NCBI GenBank assembly: GCA_016946835.1
Contig: JACVTC010000138.1
Coordinates: forward strand, 192,501 to 245,000
Source of the DNA: Neocallimastix lanati (nom. inval.)
Lineage: Eukaryota > Neocallimastigomycota > Neocallimastigomycetes > Neocallimastigales > Neocallimastigaceae
Reading direction: 5' to 3'
DNA length: 52,500 bases
The position numbers and the translations under genes were made by a program. The notes beneath the pieces are model-generated. The model had not been told where the DNA came from. It saw nothing but the letters and a program-made list of their open reading frames with translations, and made no database searches. The first letter of the stretch is position 1. Each line of letters starts with the position of its first letter. Of the stretch, positions 41,629 through 52,500 are shown in pieces.

Positions 41629-43317
41629 ATGATTGGTACAGAACAAAAAGTCGATACTACTATAAATAATAAGAAAAAATCCTTTAGCTTCACTCAATTC
41701 TTTAAAAGACTTAGAAGAAGACATAATTCTAAATCTACTAAAACTAACGCTAAGCAAGTTAAAGTTAATAATAATAATACAAATATGACTGTGCCTCCAT
41801 CCGGTAAGAGAGTTCTTTTAACCATTTTAGATGGTTGGGGTATTGGCCAAAAAGGTAAAGGTGATGCTGTTTACAACGCAAACACTCCATACTATGATTA
41901 TCTCTTAAAGACTTACCCAAATAGTCATTTAGTTGCTTCTGGTGAAAAGGTTGGTCTTCCAGCTGGTCAAATGGGTAACTCTGAAGTCGGTCACATTAAT
42001 ATTGGTGCCGGTAGAGTTGTATACCAAGATTTGGTTAAAATTAATATTGCTTGTCGTGATGGTACAATTAAGGAGAATCCTGCTTTTGTTAAATGTTTAG
42101 ATTACGTTAAGAAGAGTGGTAAGAAGCTTCACTTCCTTGGTTTAGTTTCTGATGGTGGTATTCATAGTTCTCAAGAACATTTATACAAAATGTTAGAAAT
42201 TTGTAAGTCTGAAGGTATTAATAACATTTATGTTCATGCTTTCACTGATGGTAGAGATTGTGATCCAAAAAGTGGTAAGGGATTCATTAAGGCTTTAATT
42301 GATGTTTGCAACGAAAATAATGCTAAGGTTGCTTCCGTTGTTGGCCGTTATTATGCTATGGACCGTGATAACCGTTGGGAACGTGTTGCCTTAGCCTACA
42401 ACCTTATTGTTAAGGGTGAAGGTAAGCAAGCAACAGATTTAGTTGAAGCTGTTCAACAATCCTATGATGATGATGTTACTGATGAATTCATTAAGCCAAT
42501 CGTTAATGCTAATGTTGATGGTAAACTTGGTGAAGGTGATGCTGTCATCTTCTTCAACTTCCGTAACGATCGTGCTAAGGAACTTACTATCTGTTTAACC
42601 CAAAGAGATATCCCAGAACAAAACTTAAAGACCATTCCAAATCTTCAATACTTCACTATGACTCCATACGATAAGAAGTTCACTGGTCTTAACATTTTGT
42701 TTGATAAGGAAAATGTCAATAATACTATGGGTGAATACATCTCTAAGCTTGGTTACAAGCAATTACGTATTGCTGAAACTGAAAAGTTCCCACACGTTAC
42801 TTTCTTCTACTCTGGTGGTCGTACTGATCCATTCCCAAATGAAGATCGTATTTTAATTCCATCTCCAAAGGTTGCTACTTACGATTTAAAGCCTGAAATG
42901 AGTATTTATGAAATTACTGAAAATTTGGAAGCTGCCCTTAAGAAGGAAGAATATGCTTTAATTGTCTTAAATTATGCTAATGGTGATATGGTTGGTCACA
43001 CAGGTGTTTATAACGCCATTGAACAGGCTGTTATGGCTGTTGATGACTGTTTAAGTAAGATTGTTGAAACTGCTAAGCAACACGATTATGAAGTTGTTAT
43101 TATTGCTGATCACGGTAACTGTGATAATGCCATTAACCCAGATGACACTCCAAATACTCAACACTCTACTAACGAAGTTCCATTCTTCTACATTACTGAC
43201 AAGAAGAATGTTAAGATTAGTCCAGGTAGATTATCTGATATTGCACCAACCCTTTGTAAAATCTTAGGTATTGAAGTTCCAAAGGAAATGACTGGTAAAC
43301 AACTTCTTGAATTTTAA
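41629..43317 (+). CDS. gpmI: 2,3-bisphosphoglycerate-independent phosphoglycerate mutase
   Basis: Seen: single exon, 562 residues. Interconverts 3- and 2-phosphoglycerate in glycolysis using two metal ions (usually Mn) and a phosphoserine intermediate. Landmarks: LLTILDGWG (metal Asp68), [15 protein letters not shown] (nucleophile Ser118), [23 protein letters not shown] (substrate-binding Arg residues), [19 protein letters not shown] (Asp453, His457), IIADHGNCD (Asp494, His495), HSTNEVP (His512). Spacing of the metal ligands matches the bacterial enzyme of this family. Residues 1-52 are an unusual basic Ser/Lys/Arg-rich extension ([12 protein letters not shown]); family members usually begin near MTVPPSGKR, here Met53. 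An in-frame TAA two codons upstream of Met1 limits the frame, but a spliced leader is possible, since TTATAG lies 17 nt before the ATG. Wobble positions are GC-enriched, as expected of an abundant enzyme. Confidence 0.97.
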   Translation: MIGTEQKVDTTINNKKKSFSFTQFFKRLRRRHNSKSTKTNAKQVKVNNNNTNMTVPPSGKRVLLTILDGWGIGQKGKGDAVYNANTPYYDYLLKTYPNSHLVASGEKVGLPAGQMGNSEVGHINIGAGRVVYQDLVKINIACRDGTIKENPAFVKCLDYVKKSGKKLHFLGLVSDGGIHSSQEHLYKMLEICKSEGINNIYVHAFTDGRDCDPKSGKGFIKALIDVCNENNAKVASVVGRYYAMDRDNRWERVALAYNLIVKGEGKQATDLVEAVQQSYDDDVTDEFIKPIVNANVDGKLGEGDAVIFFNFRNDRAKELTICLTQRDIPEQNLKTIPNLQYFTMTPYDKKFTGLNILFDKENVNNTMGEYISKLGYKQLRIAETEKFPHVTFFYSGGRTDPFPNEDRILIPSPKVATYDLKPEMSIYEITENLEAALKKEEYALIVLNYANGDMVGHTGVYNAIEQAVMAVDDCLSKIVETAKQHDYEVVIIADHGNCDNAINPDDTPNTQHSTNEVPFFYITDKKNVKISPGRLSDIAPTLCKILGIEVPKEMTGKQLLEF

Positions 43318-44470
43318 ATGAATTAATTTTATTAATAATATAGTATTTATCTTCTTTGAAAAAAATTTATAAAATAATGTGACAAAAATTAATTCTATAA
43401 ACAAAACAAATCAATTAAAAAAAAAAAAATTCGTTTATTAAATAATAATATTTATTTATTCTTTCATTAATAACTATCTTTTAATATAATTTTTAAAATA
43501 AAAATTGAAAAAAAAGGCCTACTAAATAATTAAAAGGTCCTTCTTTTTTTAAAATTTTTTTTATTATTTTAAATTTTTAATTTTTTAATAATAGAAACAA
43601 AAACATAATAAATCTATTTAGTTTTTTTTTTAAAAAAAAAAAAATTAATAATTAAAAGTACCAACCAAAATTGATTAACAAGTTTAGATATAATTAAATA
43701 ATTAATTAAAACTTGTATAATTATAATTAAAATAATAAATAAAATAATAATAATAATAATATAAGGTATTATATTAATTAATTAGAAATATAAGATATGT
43801 GTGTATTCAATTAAAAAAAAATTAATATAATGGAATTTATTTATTCAAAGTTATATTTTTAAAATAAAAAAAAGGCGAATATTTTAATAGTTTTATATAT
43901 TCTTATAAAGTAAAAATTTAGACTTTAATTTAAAACATAATTATTTTTGTTTTTATGTTTTTAATATTATCAATTTATAAAAAAAAAAAAAAAAAATAAA
44001 ATAAAAGGTATTAATGAATATTTTGAAATATATATATGCTTTAATAATTTATTTTTTATTATTATCACTATAAATTAAAGTTTTTTTTTTTTTTTTTTTT
44101 TTTTTTATTCTTCAGAAACAGTATCTTCTTTCTGTATCGTTTATATGACCGCATATTGTATATAATATTACATTTAATATTAATATACAAATTTTTTTAA
44201 TAATATATTATTTAATTACAAACAATAATAGTAATAGTGAATTAATAAATTAATAAATTAATAAGTAAATAAATAAATAAATTATCATTACTATAAACTA
44301 TATTTTAAATTTTACAAATTAGATATTTAATGTTTTAATACTAAATGTTTAACTCTGAAATATGTAATTTAAATACTTATTCTGATGCAAGTTTACTAAA
44401 AAAAAAAAAAAAAAAAAAACATCATTATTATGGAATTATTTCTTTTAAGTATATTTTCTTGATAAATTTA
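43318..44470. other. AT-rich intergenic DNA
   Basis: 3' flank of the mutase gene. A T tract at about 44082-44106 is followed by 45 bp of mixed composition (CAGAAACAGTATC and neighbours) that could be a scrap of a poly(A)-tailed retroelement on the minus strand. No gene. Confidence 0.45.
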
Positions 44471-44687
44471 TGACCAATTCTCCGAGGGTGGTGCGTTTCG
44501 GAATGTGGCTTTAAATTTTTTTACATAAAATTTCATTTCGGAATGTGGCTTATATTATTTTTTTTATAAATTTTTATTTATGAATATAATATTTAAAAAA
44601 TTAAAATAAAATGGCACATATAATTTCTTTGAAAAAATAATTATTAAAAATATTTAAAATGTGATATATTTCAAAAAAAATGATGAT

Positions 44688-44999
44688 TTACAAAGGAATC
44701 AAACTTTTTTTTATTTCATCTTTAATTTTATGTTTTATTAATGATTTGGATGCATTAATTTCATTACCAGGATGATTATGTGAAGAATCATAATTTAAAA
44801 CCTCTTTATTATCATTTAAAATAATAAAAGACTTACATTTATTTAATGTTTTATATTCAGTACATCTATATATTTTTGTATTATCTTTTTTTAATTTTGA
44901 AAAATTATATTTAAATTTTCGATCTATAATTATTTGCTCTTTTCCTCGATTTGTTTCACTTATATCAATCTTTAGATTTCCCTCCATCAAAATTTTCAA
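44688..44999 (-). pseudogene. FLYWCH zinc-finger segment of a MULE-type transposase (N-terminal fragment)
   Basis: Seen: 103 codons. The order DISETNRGK, IIDRKFKYNFS, IYRCTEYKTLNKCKSF and YDSSHNHPG gives the Cys-Cys-His-His spacing of a FLYWCH or WRKY-like DNA-binding finger. This finger sits at the N-terminus of many Mutator-like transposases. The DDE catalytic domain is missing: the frame ends at 44688 and the sequence runs into low-complexity DNA and a TIR-like motif near 44480-44560. It is the inverted counterpart of 48720-49000. It could still encode a free finger protein, but a truncated relic is more likely. Confidence 0.7.
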
Positions 45000-45344
45000 T
45001 ATAAATATTAATAAATATGAAAATATTTATTTTTTATTTTTTATTTAATATGTATTTTCAATTTTTTTAAAAATTACAGTTATAAATATAAATAAATATG
45101 AAAATATTTTATTTTATTTCAAGAAAATTACTAAAAAAATATTTGTCTTTTCTTTTTTTATTTTATTTTTTCGAATGTGGTTCATTTCGCCAATTTTTAT
45201 AATACAAATTTTCAATACGCCATTTATTTTTAATGGCTTGTAAAATTTTTTGTTAACGCCATAAAAATTTTAATAAAATTATATGTAAAAAAAATAAATG
45301 TATAAATAAATAAACAAACAAATAAATAAATAAATAAAGAATGT

Positions 45345-46197
45345 AAAAAGTATATAAAATAAAAATAAATAGTAGAATATGAATATAAAGTACAGATTGA
45401 ATATAATAAAATGAAATAAAATAAAATAAATAGTAGAAACATAAATATTAGTACAGATTGAATAAAATAAAATCAAATAAAATAAATAGTAGAAATATGA
45501 CTATAAAGTACAGATTTAATAAAATAAAATAAAATAAAATAAATAGTAGAAATATGACTATAAAGTACAGATTTAATAAAATAAAATAAAATAAAATAAA
45601 TAGTAGAAATATGAATATAAAGTACAGATTTAATAAAATAAAATAAAATAAAATAAAATAAAATAAATAGTAGAAATATGAATATAAAGTACAGATTTAA
45701 TAAAATAAAATAAAATAAAATAAATAGTAGAAATATGAATATAAAGTACAGATTTAATAAAATAAAATAAAATAAAATAAAATAAATAGTAGAAATATGA
45801 ATATAAAGTACAGATTTAATAAAATAAAATAAAATAAAATAAAATAAAATAAAATAAAATAAAATAAAATAAATAGTAGAAATATGAATATAAAGTACAG
45901 ATTTAATAAAAAAAAATAAAATAAAATAAAATAAATAGTAGAAATATGAATATAAAGTACAGATTTAATAAAATAAAATAAAATAAAATAAAATAAAATA
46001 AATAGTAGAAATATGAATATAAAGTACAGATTTAATAAAATAAAATAAAATAAAATAAATAGTAGAAATATGAATATAAAGTACAGATTTAATAAAATAA
46101 AATAAAATTAAATAAATAGTAAAAATATAATTATAAAGTACAGATTGAATAAAATAAAATAAAATAAATATCTAATAATTTTTTATTAAAGAATATT
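45345..46197. repeat. Left minisatellite arm (about 13 units of 57-67 bp)
   Basis: Units contain GTACAGATTTAAT, a variable number of AAAAT pentamers, and AAATAGTAGAAATATGAATATAAA. Unit length changes in steps of five bases through pentamer number. It is the reverse complement of the array at 46380-48545, and the match continues beyond the repeats to the inner edge AAAGAATATT (46188-46197). Confidence 0.95.
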
Positions 46198-46379
46198 ACA
46201 GATCAATGTTTTAGAAATGAAAATTTTTTACATTTTTATTGTATTCAATTGATAATGTAATTTAATATATAAAACAATATTATTGTTTGTTAATAATCTC
46301 ATTAAATATAAATGATTTTTTTACTTTTTAACATATATAATTAAATAAAACATTTTATTTTTAAAAATAAATTGTCTTT

Positions 46380-48545
46380 AATATTCTTTAATTAAAAATA
46401 ATGATAAATATTTATTTTATTTTATTTTATTCAATCTGTACTTTAATAATATTTATATTCTACTATTTATTTTATTTTATTTTATTTTATTTTATTTTAT
46501 TTTATTTATTTTATTTTATTTTATTCAATATGTACTTATATTTATATTCTACTATTTATTTTATTTTATTTTATTTTATTTTATTTTATTTTATTTTATT
46601 TTATTTTATTTTATTTTATTTTATTTTATTTTATTTTATTTTATTTTATTTTATTTTATTTTATTTTATTTTATTTTATTTTATTTTATTCAATCTGTAC
46701 TTATATTTATATTCTACTATTTATTTGATTTTATTTTATTCAATCTGTACTTATATTTATATTCTACTATTTATTTGATTTTATTTTATTCAATCTGTAC
46801 TTATATTTATATTCTACTATTTATTTGATTTTATTTTATTCAATCTGTACTTATATTTATATTCTACTATTTATTTGATTTTATTTTATTCAATCTGTAC
46901 TTATATTTATATTCTACTATTTATTTGATTTTATTTTATTCAATCTGTACTTATATTTATATTCTACTATTTATTTGATTTTATTTTATTCAATCTGTAC
47001 TTATATTTATATTCTACTATTTATTTGATTTTATTTTATTCAATCTGTACTTATATTTATATTCTACTATTTATTTGATTTTATTTTATTCAATCTGTAC
47101 TTATATTTATATTCTACTATTTATTTGATTTTATTTTATTCAATCTGTACTTATATTTATATTCTACTATTTATTTGATTTTATTTTATTCAATCTGTAC
47201 TTATATTTATATTCTACTATTTATTTGATTTTATTTTATTCAATCTGTACTTATATTTATATTCTACTATTTATTTGATTTTATTTTATTCAATCTGTAC
47301 TTATATTTATATTCTACTATTTATTTGATTTTATTTTATTCAATCTGTACTTATATTTATATTCTACTATTTATTTGATTTTATTTTATTCAATCTGTAC
47401 TTATATTTATATTCTACTATTTATTTTATTTTATTTTATTCAATCTGTACATATATTTATATTCTACTATTTATTTTATTTTATTTTATTTTATTTTATT
47501 TAATCTGTACTTTATATTTATATTCTACTATTTATTTTATTTTATTTTATTTTATTTTATTCAATCTGTACTTTATATTTATATTCTACTATTTATTTTA
47601 TTTTATTTTATTTTATTTTATTCAATCTGTACTTTATATTTATATTCTACTATTTATTTTATTTTATTTTATTTTATTTTATTCAATCTGTACTTTATAT
47701 TTATATTCTACTATTTATTTTATTTTATTTTATTTTATTTTATTCAATCTGTACTTTATATTTATATTCTACTATTTATTTTATTTTATTTTATTTTATT
47801 TTATTCAATCTGTACTTTATATTTATATTCTACTATTTATTTTATTTTATTTTATTTTATTTTATTCAATCTGTACTTTATATTTATATTCTACTATTTA
47901 TTTTATTTTATTTTATTTTATTTTATTCAATCTGTACTTTATATTTATATTCTACTATTTATTTTATTTTATTTTATTTTATTTTATTCAATCTGTACTT
48001 TATATTTATATTCTACTATTTATTTTATTTTATTTTATTTTATTTTATTCAATCTGTACTTTATATTTATATTCTACTATTTATTTTATTTTATTTTATT
48101 TTATTTTATTCAATCTGTACTTTATATTTATATTCTACTATTTATTTTATTTTATTTTATTTTATTTTATTTTATTCAATCTGTACTTTATATTTATATT
48201 CTACTATTTATTTTATTTTATTTTATTTTATTTTATTCAATCTGTACTTTATATTTATATTCTACTATTTATTTTATTTTATTTTATTTTATTTTATTTT
48301 ATTCAATCTGTACTTTATATTTATATTCTACTATTTATTTTATTTTATTTTATTTTATTTTATTCAATCTGTACTTTATATTTATATTCTACTATTTATT
48401 TTATTTTATTTTATTTTATTTTATTTTATTTTATTTTATTTTATTTTATTTTATTTTATTTTATTTTATTTTATTTTATTTTATTTTATTTTATTTTATT
48501 TTATTTTATTTTATTTTATTTTATTTTATTTTATTTTATTTTGTA
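46380..48545. repeat. Right minisatellite arm (about 33 units, 50-bp and 61-bp types)
   Basis: Units contain CAATCTGTACTT, TATATTTATATTCTACTATT and TTTTA pentamers. From 46691 to 47441 sixteen units repeat with an exact 50-bp period and carry TTTGATTTTA. From 47562 to 48365 units have a 61-bp period (occasionally 66) with more pentamers. Pure TTTTA runs occupy about 46556-46690 and 48404-48541. Confidence 0.95.
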
Positions 48546-48719
48546 TACTTGTACTTACTATTGCATTCTTTATTTATTTATTTTTTTTTTTTTTACAAAT
48601 AATTGAAAAACTAATTTTTCAAAATTAGTATTTAGAATAATATTGGATAATTAATATAATAATTTTAATTATATAATTAAAAAATATTTATAAAAATATA
48701 GAAAATCTTATTATTGATA

Positions 48720-49722
48720 TAAGTGAGTCTAACAAAGGAAAAAAATAAATTATTATTAATAAAAAATATAAATTTAATTTTTCATATATAAGAAAAGATC
48801 ATTCAAAAGTTTATGTACAGAAATAAATGTAAATCTTTTATTATTTTAAATGATAAGAAAGAAATCTTAAAATATGATAGTTCACATAATCATCCTGAAA
48901 AAGAATACGATGTATCTCTATCTATAATGAAACATAAAATTAAAGATGGAATTGAAAAAAAGTTCAATTCCTTATGGTATAAAAATAAAACCCATATATA
49001 ATAAAATTTCTAAGGAAATGAGATTTATATGTTCAGATTATAATTCAATTAAATCCCAAATATCAAGAAATTTAAATAAAAACTACCATCCAACGTAACA
49101 ACATTTACTGAAATTCCTAGTGAATCTGAATATTATAAAACAAAGTGAGGTGAAAATTTTATGATATTCAAAAAATATTAATTTAATAATTTTTCGATCT
49201 CCTTTTCAAGTAAAATTATTTAGGGAATATAATGATGATATATTTGTTGATGGTAAATTTTTTATTGCCCCTAAATTTAGTTATCAAATATTTATTACAA
49301 GAACTTACGCTAAAGAATTAGATAGTTTTTACACTACTTTTTTTTGCAATATTACAAAATAAAGAACAAGAAACATATAAAATATTTAAAAAATTAAAAA
49401 AAAATGCTAATACATGTAACAATAATATTATAATTGCAGAATCAATAGTTATTTAAATAATTTATTTCCAGCAATACCATCTTATTATGAATTAATAGAT
49501 AAATTAAATGAACTTGAACATGTACCATATTATGATTATCAAAGAAAAATAAGAGGAATTTGGAAAATAAAAAAAAGAGCAATAAATAAATATAATGAAA
49601 TCAGTGTCTTAATTGAACGCTACAAAAATATTGAAACCAAGTTAATTGATACTAAATGTGATAGAAATAACACTATTAATTTGTGGTTTGATTGTTTAAC
49701 TGATTTAAATAATATATTATAA
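48720..49722 (+). pseudogene. Decayed MULE-type transposase with FLYWCH finger and part of the DDE domain
   Basis: The plus strand shows, across several frames, DISESNKGK, IINKKYKFNFS and NKCKSFIILND, followed by YDSSHNHPEKE (FLYWCH finger, open at 48813-49001). Next come ISKEMRFICSDYNSIKSQIS, INLIIFRSPFQVKLF and DDIFVDGKFFIAPKFSYQIF (first catalytic Asp region of MULE transposases), then ITRTYAKELDSFYTTF. A final block runs from NELEHVPYYDYQRK through TINLWFDCLTDLNN to a stop at 49722. Stops, frameshifts and an apparent deletion of the middle of the catalytic domain make it inactive. The N-terminal 300 bp mirror 44688-44999 in inverted orientation. Confidence 0.8.
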
Positions 49723-50099
49723 ATATTATTTTATAATAAATAATTTAAAATTAGGAATAACCAAACGAAATAATCAGAATTCTGTCATTCAAAAATTTAA
49801 TTTATAAAGCTTATTAAATTTATACAGTTTAAATAAATATTCAAATACGTCTCTATAATTAATAATTTTATCATAATTATTATTTTTTTTAATAACATTT
49901 AAATTAAAAGAATTAAAATCATAAAATCTAACTATTATATGATTTATTTAATAATTCACTTAATAATTAATTTAAAATTTGAAATAACAAAATAATACAA
50001 TAAAATAATATTATGTAGAATTTTATAGCTATAGCCACAAATTTATATATATCACGTGAAATAAATTGGCGTAATGCAACCTCCCCTATTTTTTCATTA

Positions 50100-50800
50100 T
50101 AAAATAAAATATTTATTAAATTATTATTTATTTATATAATAAAAAATTATAGTTATAAATAAATATGAAAATATTTTATTTTATTTTTATTTTATTTTTT
50201 ATTTTTTATTTTATTTTTTTATTTTTTATTTTATATTTTTATTTTTTTTTTATTTTATTTTTTTTTATTTTTTTACTTTTTATTATCAAATATATATATA
50301 TTAAATTATGAAATTATTATAAAATAAAATATTTATTTAATTATTATTTATTTATTTATTTATTTTTTTTTAAAAAATTACAGTTATAAATAAATATGAA
50401 AATATTTTATTTTATTTCAAGAAAATTAATAAAAAAATATTTTATTTTATTTCAAGAAAATTACTAAAAAAATATTTTATTTTATTTCAAGAAAATTACT
50501 AAAAAAATATTTATCTTTTCTTTTTTTTTATTTTATTTCTTTATTATAAAATAAAATATTTATTTAATTATTATTTATTTATTTATTTATATAATAAAAA
50601 ATTACAGTTATAAATATAAATAAATATGAAAATATTTTATTTTATTTTTTTTGCATTTTATTTTTTTAATCTTTTTTATTTTTTTATTTTTTTTTTTTTT
50701 TTTTTTTAATTTTTTTTATTTTTTTAATTTTTTTTATTTTTTTATTTTTTTATTTTTTATTATCAAATATATATTATGAAATTATTATATAATAAAATAT
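50100..50800. repeat. Subterminal repeats near the right end of the MULE region
   Basis: A block TTATAAATAAATATGAAAAT plus ATTTTATTTTATTTC and AAGAAAATTACTAAAAAAAT recurs three or four times here. A same-strand copy lies at about 45075-45150 in the left arm. Such subterminal arrays are common near transposon ends, but the extreme AT bias also favours chance repeats. Confidence 0.55.
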
Positions 50801-50935
50801 TTATTTAATTATTATTTAATTATTTATTTATATAAAAAAATTTATATATAATACGCCATCTCAAAAAACATGTGGCTTATATTTATTCACGTGCGGTTCC
50901 GAAACGCTCTCTCCCAATTCTCCAATTTAATATTA

Positions 50936-51204
50936 AATTGAAGTTAAAAATTAAAAATAAAAAAAAAAAAGGTGATCAGTTGTAATCCTCTCCTCACAAA
51001 AGAATTACTATCTTATAATCATCTTAAGATGGAATAATGATCTCTTATATATTATTATTATTATTTTAGTACAGTAATTACATTGTTTAGACTCTTCAAT
51101 TCTATACAAATATTATTATTATTATTGTTATTTTTATTAAATTTTTAATGTTAGATAATTCATTAATTAACATTTTGAAATATTATTATTTAATAGTTGT
51201 GTAA
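50936..51204. other. Short AT-rich spacer
   Basis: The first 80 bp have mixed composition (GGTGATCAGTTGTAATCCTC and neighbours), then ATT repeats. No gene. Confidence 0.4.
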
Positions 51205-51420
51205 TTTTTTTTTTTTTTATTTTTTATAGACTGAAGACTTATGTCTCCCCCATATAATATGGGTGAATGTTTAACAGCCATACCTGTACGACGTCGGCGC
51301 TCGCAACCCCATAAGCAAAGAAACTCCAGTATAGAAGCACTCTATACGCGATCCTTAAGGGAAAGCAGAACCCACTATAGGTCTGCTTAATAGTAGTGTA
51401 ATAAAACTGAATCTGACATA
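51205..51420 (-). mobile_element. Probable LINE 3'-end fragment with poly(A) tail on the minus strand
   Basis: A T tract (51205-51226, interrupted) is followed by AGACTGAAG, the reverse complement of a CAGTCT-type 3' end like those of the LINE copies at 22114 and 22705. About 60 bp further, GTACGACGTCGGCGCTC nearly equals GTACGACGTCGACGCTC at 23040-23056 in LINE copy A, in the same orientation relative to the tail. No open frame remains. The GC-richer composition is typical of LINE coding remains in this window. Confidence 0.6.
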
Positions 51421-52500
51421 TATGATTTAAATAATTCTTTTTTCCTTTACTATCAATTATTGAGAAATAACAATTTTTTAGAAAAATATAAAATAAAATA
51501 ACAAATAATATATAAAATATATAAAAAACATATAATTATATATATAAAAAAAGCAATTATTTAAATCTAAATATTTATTATTATAATAAATAAAAAATAA
51601 TTAAATAACTAAATAACTAAATAAATAATTAATTAATAAATAACTAATTAAATAAATAATTAAATATATAATTAAATAATGAAATAATTAAATATATTAA
51701 TATAAATAAATAAATAGATAGTAAATAAATATATAATAATAGTAATAATAATATACTTAATATTTATTAATGAAATGGTTATGAATATCACGTGTATGAA
51801 CATTTATTTATTATTTTATTACATTTTTTATTCTAAAAAGAATGTATATATTATATACATAGTACATAGAATAAATTATAATATTGAAAGTGGCTTTTTA
51901 ATCTTCCAATCATTCAATTGATGATGCAATTATTTTGAAAAAAATATTTTATTAATATTAAACAAATCCTTTTTTTTATTTTTTTTCATTTTTTATACTA
52001 TTGAGATAATAATTAAGTGAGTATTATAATAAATAGTTAAAATATATTAAAATACTACTTAATATATATTACTATTAGATGTATATGAATGTATAATAAA
52101 TTTTTAAAACTAATTAATATTATTGTAAAAATAATATAAAACATAAAGTTTAATAAAAAAAAAAAATCAATAATTTATTATTAAATTAAATTATTATTAA
52201 ATAAAATGTATTAATTATTAATTATAAGTTATTTAATAATACATTAATTTTATTACGTATACAATATTATATTAAATACAATATTAATAATAATGTTAAT
52301 AAAATAATAAATAATAATAAATTCATAATAAAAAATATTAAGAAAACAAAATATTATATTATTATCATCATTATTTATATTATAATTAAATTTTATTATA
52401 AAAAAAAAATAATAAAGCAATAATTTACATAAATATTAAAAAAAAGAATAAATATTATTTTTAATTTTTTTTATCATATTATAATTGATTTAGAAATTAA
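51421..52500. other. AT-rich intergenic DNA to the window end
   Basis: TAAATAACTAAATAA-type repeats at about 51600-51740 and otherwise low complexity. No gene, RNA or clear repeat boundary seen. Confidence 0.5.

Larger units (their letters stand above)
44480..50935. mobile_element. Composite MULE-like / foldback-like element region with minisatellite arms
   Basis: The outermost motifs are GCGTTTCGGAA at 44493-44503 and its inverse TTCCGAAACGC at 50897-50907, with nearby TGTGGCTT words, so they may be terminal inverted repeats. Inside lie two FLYWCH-type transposase relics pointing outward (44688-44999 minus; 48720-49722 plus). Between them is a pair of inverted minisatellite arms meeting at a loop of about 180 bp (46198-46379). 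The inverted homology covers transposase, spacer and minisatellite, although the left arm carries an extra segment of about 200 bp (about 45010-45260) with its own TIR-like words. Whether this is one foldback transposon or two head-to-head MULE copies is undecided. Confidence 0.6.

Noticed and set aside
44480-45260. A separate small MITE with ends at about 44480 and 45260
   Set aside because: The end motifs are partly direct rather than inverted and no target-site duplication could be distinguished in AT-rich flanks, so it was kept as part of the composite region only.
46401-46778. 125-codon Phe/Tyr/Leu-rich frame that could be taken for a membrane protein
   Set aside because: It is the translation of the TTTTA pentamer and minisatellite array.
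51228-51400. Possible structured RNA gene because of raised GC content and paired-looking segments
   Set aside because: Poly(A)-side T tract and the GTACGACGTCG word shared with LINE copy A favour a LINE fragment; no tRNA or rRNA signature was found.

Overview
The window looks like nuclear DNA of an anaerobic gut fungus (Neocallimastigomycota). The base composition is extremely AT-rich, with homopolymer and microsatellite tracts throughout. The clearest taxonomic marker is a secreted family 9 cellulase ending in three small Cys-rich fungal dockerins behind a Thr/Lys linker, an architecture typical of anaerobic-fungal cellulosome enzymes. Genes are sparse, interrupted by short AT-rich introns, and separated by kilobases of low-complexity DNA.

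Layout. 1-5182 (+): 3' part of a DH-PH Rho guanine nucleotide exchange factor with a very long Asn/Glu-rich tail. 5183-15519: mostly AT intergenic DNA with decayed relics of secreted-protein genes (8620-9845 minus, 10707-10985 plus) and large ATT, ATTT and TATTTAT arrays. 15520-17458 (+): four-exon SCP/Psr-type CTD-like phosphatase. 20038-25806 (minus): a train of non-LTR retrotransposon copies joined head to tail through poly(A) tails, one with a nearly intact reverse transcriptase. 25817-26044: perfect (TTTA)57. 26454-29587 (minus): eight-exon GH9 cellulase. 35019-35558 (+): small secreted six-Cys protein of unknown role. 41629-43317 (+): cofactor-independent phosphoglycerate mutase, a single-exon glycolytic gene. 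44480-50935: a large imperfect inverted repeat whose arms are minisatellites flanked by relics of a FLYWCH-type MULE transposase. 51205-51420 and 31245-31660 are probable LINE 3'-end scraps.

The genes form no operon and share no obvious pathway: cellulose breakdown and glycolysis are the metabolic part, and a Rho exchange factor and a phosphatase are the signalling part. The most striking observations are a probable 3-nucleotide microexon that completes the catalytic GGYYDAGD motif of the GH9 enzyme, the roughly 5 kb palindromic minisatellite/MULE structure, and the nested LINE train. All reading was by eye; splice sites and family assignments have not been tested computationally.
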